64,000 nucleotides of DNA, from contig OY365813.1 of assembly GCA_959347315.1 (NCBI GenBank), forward strand, positions 15,740,000 to 15,803,999. The letters run 5' to 3'. Below are positions 55,546 through 64,000 of the stretch, in pieces. The stretch is from Bimastos eiseni. Taxonomy: Eukaryota > Annelida > Clitellata > Crassiclitellata > Lumbricidae. A program made the position numbers and the translations under genes. The notes beneath the pieces are model-generated. The model was not told where the DNA came from and did not search any database. It was given only the letters and a program-made list of their open reading frames with translations. Each line of letters opens with the position of its first letter. Within the stretch, counting starts at the first letter, position 1.

Positions 55546-56091
55546 CAGATCGAAATCCAGCATGTATCGAAAACAAGGAAGCCAGACTATAGCTCAAACT
55601 GTTAATCAAAACTTAAGATATCCATACAATTTAACAATAACGTAGTCCATTTTTACGGAACACTAGCCTGAATTCAACCAAGATTCCGGAAACAGAACTC
55701 AGCGACTTTTCTAAATTTACAAATACCACCACCACGCTACCTCCTCCCATCTGATTCCGGAGTAACCTGACCTGGCGGACTGCGACAGTCGGACTGTGAC
55801 TGTCGGACCAATGCATAATTTAGATGGGGCGACATTTATTTTTAAGAGCAAAATGTGTGCACGGAAATTTGACGAGTAATCATTCCTCTTATCTGCATGT
55901 AGACTCCTTGGCCCATTCTGATTCGCGGTGAAGGCAGTAACCCAATCAATTTTATAGTTTTGGTAGCCACAACTTTGAAAATATGTTCAGATAGTCGCTA
56001 AACCAAAAATTTTTAGAACCGCTGGTCTATGTCCACCATGTCCTTGTGAGCGTTAAAAATCTAATAGACCTTAGTCATTTCCGTTTGGCCG

Positions 56092-56152
56092 CAGCCTGGC
56101 TGAGGTTTCTTGAAGGGGCGCTATATAAATTTTATAAATAAATGAATGAAAT
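56092..56152 (+). mobile_element. LINE 3' tail fragment
   Basis: CTGGCTGAGGTTTCTTGAAG, then GGGCGCTATATAAATTTT and an (AATGAAT)n tail. Confidence 0.6.
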
Positions 56153-56579
56153 AATAAGCAGCAATATTAATTTACGTTCCTTGAATCTGTTGATTTTGCC
56201 TAAACCGGTTCTAGCAGTCTGCAAAACAAACCGAAATCGTACGTCACATGATGCATTTTACTTTCTAATTTCACATGCGCGAGCAGCGACGTGCTTAAGT
56301 CGGCTGCTCTCTTCGCTGTTGAAATGCAAACGAGAAGGAATCGGGCCATTTGCGGACGGCTTCATTTAGTTCGAGCGACGATAAACAAGGCTGTCTGAGG
56401 GGCAACGCAGAGCAAATCGTGGCTGACACGTCATTCCAAAGGATAATCACCACGCAGTCACCTACAGCGATTGCGCATGCGTACAATTGCCTTGGGACTT
56501 GGCGTGTAATGAAACCACGTACGGGGTCTCAGCGGGATGTAATTGATGTACGTTTTGTGAGCACCTGTCTTATCGTGCG

Positions 56580-56610
56580 TCTGTCTGTCTGTCTGTCTGT
56601 CTGTCTGTAT
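56580..56610 (+). repeat. (GTCT)n microsatellite
   Basis: Seven GTCT units. Confidence 0.9.
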
Positions 56611-56634
56611 GTCTCAGTTGTCCATTCCTTTTCC

Positions 56635-56815
56635 TTCCTTCATTCATTCATTCATTCACAAATTCGTGGGTTTCTTATAATGCGCCATATGAATGGTCAT
56701 ATCACTCATATGCATATATGCAAATCCATTCATTCATTTATTCATTCATTCATTTATTCATTCATTCATTTATTCATTCATACATTCACTCACTCTAAAT
56801 ATCCATCCATCCATC
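56635..56815 (+). repeat. (ATTC)n degenerate microsatellite
   Basis: CATTCATTCATTCA and TTATTCATTCATTCAT blocks. Confidence 0.9.
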
Positions 56816-57039
56816 TCTTTGTTTCACAATTGTATAGTGAATTTCTTAATTGCTGTCTTTTTTGCGACTATCTTCGAGGCAGTACTGAACGTGTAGCAGC
56901 AGTATTAGCATCATCATCAGCAGCAGCAGTATAGTTTTAGTATCCGGAGTAGGGTACCAATTGTTGCGGCATTGATAATAGCTGTGGGAATGATGGAAGC
57001 AACATTTAGAAAACGCTAATCATATTAGTACACCTTCCC

Positions 57040-57560
57040 TAACAAATAATTAACGAAGAGTCTCGAGCTCCAGAGAGGAGGGATACTTGGCTCCCTTTCT
57101 GAGGCCTGAGTAAAGGCTTGACGGTCAATACCCTGCACGTCCCAGGCCGACACCGCCTCCGCGGCTTGCCTCCCTTCTTCGGCTAAGAGCTCCCGGCGCT
57201 GAATGGAGCTGCTGCAGCTGCGAATGATGCGGCGTTGCCCGATAAAAGATGTCGCTGCCTGAAGTAGCCTCGGTATAATTTCAGTCACGTAGGCCAGGAC
57301 GATAAATAAGATTTAGCCGGGCGCTGCAAGGGGGCCCCTCGCCCGCCGCGTGAGTCCGTCGCGGAGAGAAGGAGATTAAGCAGGACTTGATGCTATTTTC
57401 AACCTTGTCACATCGGGCCCGTCAACGCCTCCGGCCGTGAATCAGTCCTGCGGCTCATTCCAGGCAATTGTCCCCCTGGGCTTCGGTGGTGACGGCCGGT
57501 CCATGGCGCTCTCGTCAGCCGCAAATGTCTTGCCCAGCGCGGTGGTTGTCCGCCTCTAGT
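57040..57560. other. GC-rich non-repetitive island (candidate regulatory or conserved DNA)
   Basis: About 500 bp of mixed, CpG-containing sequence (for example GAATGGAGCTGCTGCAGCTG and GAAGGAGATTAAGCAGGACT) between simple repeats. It has no splice-supported frame and no match to repeat families in the window. It stands out from its AT-rich and microsatellite surroundings. Confidence 0.4.
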
Positions 57561-57594
57561 TGAGATATTGGCTTAGTTGTCTCGGTCGCTCGAG

Positions 57595-58020
57595 ATTGAG
57601 TCATGGTTGGAAGAGAGACTGTTGGAGAGGCGGATGTATGGAGATGGGTGGAGAAAGGAAGGGAAGGATGTGTTTGTATGCGGAAGGATAGGGAACGGAG
57701 AGACATACGGAGACAGACAGGCACAGACAGAGACAGAGATTGTGACAAAGACAGAGATAGATATGGTGACAGATAGAAGGAGAGGCAGAGGCATAGGTAG
57801 AGACAGATACAGAGGCAGAGACAGAGGCAAAGAGAGACAGAAACAGAGGCAGAGGCAGAGAGAAAGACAGAGGCATATTCAGAGACAGATGCGGAAATGG
57901 AGATGGAGAGAGACAGACAGACAGACAAAGAGAGGCAGAGGCAGATTTGTATAGAGAGTACAGGCAAACAGAGATAGAGGTAGCGAAAGAGACAGAGACA
58001 GATAGACATAGAGAAACGAA
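57595..58020 (+). repeat. Purine-rich GACAGAGGCAGA tract
   Basis: AGACAGAGGCAGAGACAG hexamer-like words. The open frames on both strands are artefacts. Confidence 0.9.
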
Positions 58021-58029
58021 CAAACGGAC

Positions 58030-58620
58030 CGAGTCTTACAGAAAAAAACGCTTGATAATAAATGCAAAGTATTCTTGGAGAAATTTAGTATACTTTGCAC
58101 GATCCGGGTCGTGATTGCTGATTCTCAGAAGAACTGAGAGATCGTTATGGCTCAAGCGATGCCTAGATCTAAGAAAGAGCCGACAGATCAAAAGAAGCGC
58201 CGACAGATCAAAAGAATCCGCTGAACTACAGAAGTAATTCTACTGCTTCAGACGTCCTTTGATTCGAATTTTATCGAAGCCCCTGTAGGAGAATATCCGG
58301 CCTAGATTCTCAAATCCGGCAGTTGAAAGGCAACGCGAACGGTGAGAGAAGGACAACAAGGAAAGCAAATAGAGAAGAAAATCACATTGAGTGGAAGAGT
58401 GGATGCGTGTAATAACTGTTGGAACAGAAATCGAGAAACAGTTAAAGAAAAATTATGCAGCGAAACGGATGATGAGGGAAAAGAATAAATGGAAAACGAG
58501 GTTCAAAGATTGAACCCGCGAGCAATAGAAACGGTGTAAGAAAACAAAATAAAGACAAAGACCGGGGGAAAAATTAATGTCCGAAGAACAAAGGAGATGG
58601 CGAACAATTGTCATGAAACT
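58030..58620. other. No gene seen
   Basis: Unique purine-leaning sequence. A 20-bp word GCCGACAGATCAAAAGAA is tandemly duplicated at 58181 and 58199. Confidence 0.5.
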
Positions 58621-58625
58621 ATTAG

Positions 58626-58656
<31 letters not shown>

Positions 58657-58899
58657 ATATATATATATATATGCACCGGATGACTTGAGGCTCAAAATGT
58701 CCAGCCATGATGTTATTGATGCGTACTTATAATTATTTCTATGGAATTATATAAATAATACTCACGACTTTGGTCGACCTAATTGCACCAAGAAATTAAT
58801 GAATCCGTTTGTATACGCGTGCATGCATGCATGCCGTGCGCGCACGTGTGTTTGCGTAGGTGTGAGTGTGTCGGTGTGAATGGGTGTGCGTCGGTATGA

Positions 58900-58922
58900 G
58901 TGTGTGTGTGTGTGTGTGCGTG

Positions 58923-58957
<35 letters not shown>
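58900..58957 (+). repeat. (GT)n microsatellite
   Basis: GTGTGTGTGT with a few GC steps. Confidence 0.95.
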
Positions 58958-58959
58958 TG

Positions 58960-60340
58960 GTCTTTGTGTCATCAGTTACAGTAGCGACACGTCGTCAGGG
59001 CAGAGAATTATCTTGTCGTATCTCCACTTTTTTCGAAAATGCGTTTAGAGTTGATATGTAGCGGGCAATATGTTTTCTTTCTTCGGTGTAATTAACTAAG
59101 AGATACGACATATCGTTTTAAAGATATTCATCAAAAACTAACTGTCGTATATCCAGACACGTTTATCGCACCGCCAGAGTTGTTTGGAGTTTGCACGGTA
59201 TAGCACAGTGTCAATTTTGGATATACGCGAAGATAATCATCACGCGACGCTTTCCCGCCAAAATCTTCAAACTCGGTTTTCTCGGAATTTTCAATCTTGG
59301 AGATACGCCAAGATAATTCTCACGCGGCGACCGCTGTTTAAATTGTCTAGAAGTATTTATTCATCTAGTAATGGCGTCTTTTACAATTGCTACGTCAATA
59401 GGACTTCATCAAGTACCGATAAGTTTAAAATTTTGAAATGATGCTTGATATCATATTCCTAACATATCATGTTCGTCCTAACCCAACCCAACCCCACTTC
59501 CAACTCCCCCCTTCTGTGAGCGGCTTGGGTATCAGCGAAATTTCAGTTCCTTTTCAAAAGTTAATTTAACTTCCCGTTGAGAATATATTTCGCGCACATA
59601 GTTGATAATCTAAATACTGATGGCTTAGCCATGTAGCCCAAAATTATTCCACTCACATCTGCAAACACACGTGTGTAGGCCCCATAGGCCTATATACACA
59701 TCTATATTTATATATAAATATCATGTGCATATCTGTACAAACCATGCAGTACTTGAAAAGAACTTTATAACCTTTAGAAATAGTTTGGGTTAAAACAATA
59801 AAATTTACTGTTACGTAATAACTAGTAACCGATAAGCGACGGGTCTTGAGCCCCGGCGTCATATATATACGACGCACCCAGGCCAAGAGACCAGTTTATC
59901 TCCAAAATCTGGGGCACCAGCACGAGCATGCGTGTAAAACTGTAAATCAGTGTCTCATTGGCAGAAAAAGTCTACCACCTACATTAATTTGATCTACGGA
60001 ACAATATTTAAGGATAAATTATTTATGCATTCAAAATTCAACTTTATGTGATGATTCTTTTGCGAGGTCAATTGCTATACAGTAAATATAGTTAGTACAT
60101 GCCCAGAAACATTTCTGCCCTTGTCAATGTAAATATCGTGAAGGGGTGTAATACAAATTCTCGATGACATTGTAAACATAGCATTGCATTGTCAAAGTCG
60201 CTCAACTGTACGACTGTTGCGTGTGATAGAAATGTTATATAGGCCTAGTTTATCGCACACATATGATATATTGAATCAAATGCGTGAATAATATCCATTT
60301 CACCATATATTATATGCATACAAAATATATAGAAAGCGGG
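58960..60340. other. No gene seen; imperfect internal duplication
   Basis: TTTGGATATACGCGAAGATA (59214) and CTTGGAGATACGCCAAGATA (59297), each followed by ATYMTCACGCG, form a diverged pair about 83 bp apart. The rest is unique. Confidence 0.45.
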
Positions 60341-60780
60341 ACGAACAACTACCGCCAAACGTGTGCCATGAATAATAACGGCGCGAATTTAATATTGTCG
60401 TCGAAATAATGGCCGCTGCATGCGGACTATTTTCAGGTCTCCCTAATTCGTCCGCCAAACGTCGTCAATCGTCCGTCGCATAATAGCCACGGACGTTTTT
60501 CGACGGACGACGCAAATTGCTGGCGCGATGTGTTTTCAGTTTCCCATAAATTGCGATTATATTGGCTGCTATTTGCCCGTTCTTTCGTCCATTTTCTCGT
60601 TCGTTGCTCGCGATTCCCGCTCTGGCGGCGCTGGCGCTAATTTACGTCGCGATGCCCCACGCCAAATTGCGCGCCGGTCGCCCCTGGGGTTAATCGCCCA
60701 ACGCATGAGTAAGTATGTGGAATTATGAGCGCCGATGAGAGCGATGGCGAGTCAGAGGGCGGTGAGCCGCGATGAAAATC
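60340..60780. other. CpG-rich non-repetitive island
   Basis: Dense CG dinucleotides (CGTCCGCCAAACGTCGTCAA, GGCGGCGCTGGCGCTAATTT). An inverted pair CGTCCGTCG / CGACGGACG lies near 60469 and 60499. No convincing coding frame. Candidate promoter or conserved element. Confidence 0.4.
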
Positions 60781-61007
60781 AAAGTGCTATAAAATCACGG
60801 TGCCTCGCACAGACGTACGAACCCATCTAGGTTCGCTTGTCTGTTGGTGTACGTATGTGCGTGCATCTATGTACGTGTGTGTGTGTGCGTGTGTGGTGTG
60901 TGTGTATCTATTTATTCTGCATGCATGTGCGTATAAAGTATGTATATGTATGCAATGTGTATATAATTTATACACATATTATGTGATAATGGGGCTACGT
61001 AAAAGGT

Positions 61008-61265
61008 TTAATGGGTTGGTAGGTTGAGAAGTTGGTAGGTAGGTCGGTGGGTAGGTAGGAAAAAAGTTGTAAGTAGGCAGATCGATTAGTAGGTAGGTAG
61101 TTCAGTCGGTTCATAGGTCGGTCTGTAGGCATTAAGCTAGATAGGCTGGCAGAAATCTAAGTAGGTACATGTAGGCAGGTAGGAAGGTAGGTTGGTATGT
61201 AGGCAGGTAGTTAGACAGAGGAAGGCTAGATAGGTTAGCTAGGTAGGTAGGTTGGCGAGTAGACA
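61008..61265 (+). repeat. Degenerate (TAGG)n tract
   Basis: GGTAGGTAGGTC and TAGGCAGGTAG words. Confidence 0.85.
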
Positions 61266-61324
61266 TGCCTAGGCTATCATGCATGTACAATGTGGTCCGT
61301 GTAACTAAGAGAGCTGCTGATTTG

Positions 61325-61372
61325 AGCGTCGCAATATAAATGCTTGATTACATTACATTACACTACATTACA
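61325..61372 (+). mobile_element. LINE-like 3' tail fragment with (ACATT)n tail
   Basis: GAGCGTCGCAATATAAATGC, then TTGATTACATTACATTACAC. A similar GTAATGTA-rich tail lies at 28241-28275 on the plus strand. Confidence 0.45.
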
Positions 61373-61669
61373 ACTAGATTAGTTATTCTGTCTCGTTCCC
61401 CGGTCATAATTATGCGCTTGCGATTTGCACTGCGTTCTACGTGTCTGCTGACGCTGTGCAGCGGAGGCCATCATTTTTCCATGCTACAACTGAATTCGCC
61501 TCCACTTCCGTCCGCCTGGTCCCATCCACCCGTCGATCCATCGTCCGTTCCTTAGGGTCAAAGAGGACAACGTCTTCCATCAGGCGACGCTGTCGACCTT
61601 GAACGAAGTTGACATACATTCCCAAGAGACAAGAATAGTCTGCGCCAAGGATGCCAAATAATTCAGCAG

Positions 61670-61875
61670 GAAGAGTATGAGACTACATAGAAAGGCGAGA
61701 GGAGGGAGTGGTTGACTGGAAGAGAAAGAGGAAGAGGCAGGAGAGGGTGGTTGGAAGAGAAAGGAGTGGGTGGTTAAAGGAGGAAGAGGAAGAGGAAGAA
61801 GTGGGTGGTTGGAAGAAGAAGAGGAAGGCGTGGGTGGTTGGAAGAGGAAGAGGAAGGAGTTGATAGTAGGGTAGT
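61670..61875 (+). repeat. Purine-rich GGAAGAGGAAG tract with GTGGGTGGTT units
   Basis: Blocks of GTGGGTGGTTGGAAGAGGAA repeat about five times with length changes. Confidence 0.85.
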
Positions 61876-61914
61876 TGGTAGTAGGGCCATGAATGGAAGG
61901 AGTGGTTGTTGACA

Positions 61915-61975
61915 ATGTTCCCTCTAAGCTGTGCGCATGCGCTTGGAGCCGTGGAGTCAACGCACACAAGAATTT
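61915..61975. mobile_element. Possible DNA transposon terminus (CAATGTTCCCTCTAA type)
   Basis: CAATGTTCCCTCTAAGCTGT followed by GCGCATGCGC resembles ends of widely distributed non-autonomous DNA elements. The opposite end was not found, so this is a resemblance only. Confidence 0.3.
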
Positions 61976-62361
61976 AGTGTGCGTTGCAATGTTTTTAACG
62001 TGTCACGACTTCCTTTATGAAACTACGTGTCACGAGTTTCCTAGCCGGCTAAGGACCACCCCACTCCAGAAAATTTGGTTCCTTGGCTGATAAGTCGCAT
62101 AATTTATCTTTAGGCAAGGAATTTTTCATCGGTTATTCGAACTTATCGCCATAGACTTTTAGTTATGATCTTTATTTAACGGTCATTGCATAAAGCTCTA
62201 AAAGTGATGAACTCTCCATGAAGTGTCACAAGCTATCTCCAAAAATGAGAGGAAACATTGGTTGTTGGGGAAATGAATTTCAAAACACAAGATGGAAGAG
62301 AAAGATCGCCTAGAAAATGAACGCTATAGTAGGTGAATCTGCAAATCCTTAACATTTGCGT

Positions 62362-62452
62362 AGATCCGCTAGTGCCAGACCCAAGGCTGAGTATATAGGA
62401 GGGCGAGGCTAATCATCTCTGCCCCGACGACGTGTCGTTAAACAGTTGCTAG
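62362..62452 (+). repeat. Dispersed repeat B copy
   Basis: CTAGTGCCAGACCCAAGGCT, then GGAGGGCGAGGCTAATCATC, TCTGCCCCGACGACGTGTCG and TTAAACAG. It preserves the 3' part best. Confidence 0.6.
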
Positions 62453-62599
62453 GCGGAAGTCGATAACGCAGGCGACGGTGGCGCCTCCGGTGTTTGAGCT
62501 TCGATTATATCTTAAGTCACAGGTACGTAAACGACCACCTGTGTCTTTGCAGAATTATCTCTGTTGTACAATTTGCATGGCTTCCATCACCTCTCCATT

Positions 62600-62990
62600 G
62601 CCCTCTGGGTCTCTGTCTGTGTTTCTGTAACTCTGTATCTCTGACTCTCTGTGTTTGTGTCTCTGTCTATGCCTGTCTCTCTGTTTGTCTGTCCGCGTTT
62701 GTGTCTGAGCTTGTGTCTGTGCCTGTGTCTGTGTCTGTGTCTCTATCTCTGTCTCTGTTTCTGTTTCTGTCTATGTTTAAGCCCATGTCTCTGAATGTCT
62801 GTGTCTGAGTCTGTCTCTGTCTCTCTGTCTGCATCTGTGTTTCTGTCGGTGTTCCTGTATATCTGTCTCTGTCTCTGTCTCTCTGTATTTGTGCATATTT
62901 CTTTGTCTGTCTGTCTGTCCGTCTCTCTCTGTATCATTCCCTCTGTTTCTCGCTGTCTCTCCGTCTCTCACTCACTCACTCCTTCCATTA
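62600..62990 (+). repeat. Degenerate CTGTGTCTGTCT tract
   Basis: Pyrimidine-biased GTCTCTGT hexamers. Frames on both strands are artefacts. Confidence 0.88.
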
Positions 62991-63244
62991 CCGGATCACA
63001 TCCCACCTTGCTACATCAACGGGACCCTTCCTATGTCTCTCTCAATGTATCTGCCTTTTTCATGTGTATCGGTCTTTGTCTTGTTATCTGCGTGCGAGTG
63101 TCTTCTTACCTCTCTGCTTCTCATCAAACGCCTATACAATATACATAGGCAGGTGTTGTCGATCTCCTTAGATGTGAATAAACACACTCAGTTTGCGATT
63201 ATATTATTTACACCCGCAATCAAAGAGAAATAGTCATTAACAAG

Positions 63245-63690
63245 AACTGCAGAAGCAGCGGAAGAAAAAGAAGATGACAATAAAGAGTTGGTGGAGGAGA
63301 AATAGAGAGCGGAGTGAGAAGAAGAAGCACAGAAGGAGACGAATCGGAGTAATAGTCAAAGGTTAAGAATAGTTTGAAATGGTGGAGGAGGAGAAAGACG
63401 AAGTGGAAAGGGGGAGCAGAAGAAATGGAGAGAAAGGACGAAGATGAAAAGAAGAAGAAGAAGTAGGAGGAGGAGAAGAAGGAGGAGGAGAAGAAGGAGG
63501 AGGAGAAGAAGGAGAAGGAGAAGAAGGAGAAGGAGAAGAAGGAGGAGGAGAAGAAGGAGGAGGAGAAGAAGGAGGAGGAGAAGGAGGAGTAACTGTAGAA
63601 GAGGATGAAGTTGAGGAAGAAGAGAAAGGCGGAGGAAGAAGAGGAATGGGAAGAAGAAAACGAGGAGTTACAGGAAGAGTGGGAGGAAGT
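63245..63690 (+). repeat. Polypurine (GAAGAAGGAGGAG)n tract
   Basis: An 18-bp unit of GAAGAAGGAGGAGGAGAA type is regular at 63465-63585, with loose purine sequence on both sides. Confidence 0.92.
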
Positions 63691-63814
63691 TGATCATGAA
63701 GAAATAGCAGTTCACTACAAGCAGAACAGAAAACATCGAAGCAGAAGAATACACGTAACAATCAACACGTGTTCAATGCATGCCAGTCAGGTTCATCCAA
63801 TAGCCTCAAGGACG

Positions 63815-63852
63815 TCATCAACTTACGTCATCAACTTACGTCATCAACCCAG
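63815..63852 (+). repeat. Three tandem CTTACGTCATCAA units
   Basis: ACGTCATCAACTT repeated three times; each holds a TTACGTCA, similar to a CRE/ATF site. Probably a minisatellite seed. Confidence 0.5.
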
Positions 63853-64000
63853 GGCCAAACAACTCAACAACCAAAAGACGTAATGGAAAACCGCTATGGC
63901 GTGGGAAATCCGCCAGACAAAAACAAATCAGCCAAGCACTTGAAATTAAAAACTGTCTGTTGAAGTCATGCTCAGAACGTATGCATGCAGTAGGTTCTGG

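Noticed and set aside
1..64000. A new multi-gene defence or biosynthetic system
   Set aside because: The only supported genes are three unrelated animal genes with introns. No clustered unknown genes, no shared regulation and no prokaryotic-type operon are visible.

Overview
This is nuclear DNA of a multicellular animal, most likely a marine invertebrate. The genes are split into exons by long introns with GT-AG boundaries. Gene density is low, and the window is crowded with SINEs, LINE 3' ends, fold-back DNA transposons and long microsatellites. A (TTAGGG)n tract fits the metazoan telomere motif. The gene set (a CCN matricellular protein, a TPRG1L-like protein and an inosine-uridine-type nucleoside hydrolase) and the frequent TAGGCCTA-type words would suit a non-vertebrate deuterostome, but I cannot fix the phylum from sequence alone. 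No prokaryotic operon, CRISPR array or viral genome is present. || I can support three genes, all on the minus strand and all in the first half. (1) 8111-3777: a complete four-exon TPRG1L/TPRG1-type gene (hSac2 domain, 278 aa). (2) 18748-11756: a complete five-exon nucleoside hydrolase (315 aa). (3) 30254-25932: four exons of a CCN family gene (IGFBP, VWC, TSP1 and C-terminal cystine knot). Its signal-peptide exon was not found. Every exon junction listed keeps the reading frame. || The introns and flanks hold mobile DNA. There is a hAT-type element with an exact 8-bp target duplication in intron 2 of the hydrolase gene, and a Harbinger-type element with TAA duplications between genes 2 and 3. 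A short hAT-like element lies directly downstream of the CCN stop. A fold-back element sits in a TPRG1L intron, and a LINE 3' end abuts a CCN splice donor. One tRNA-derived SINE family recurs at least six times. || From about 31 kb to 64 kb I recognise no host protein gene. This half is a mosaic of simple repeats (GGAT, ATTC, TCTA, GTAT, ACTC, GT, GGA and others), tandem minisatellites (a 68-bp unit of about 19 near-identical copies, a 15-bp unit, and several 10-38-bp units), retrotransposon remnants and a few GC-rich non-repetitive islands that could be conserved regulatory DNA. The three genes are not an operon and need not work together: one is nucleoside salvage, one is vesicle or presynapse linked in vertebrates, and one is extracellular signalling. 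I found no clear new molecular system. The most useful observations concern mobile elements placed against gene boundaries, unusual hairpins, and the gene models themselves.
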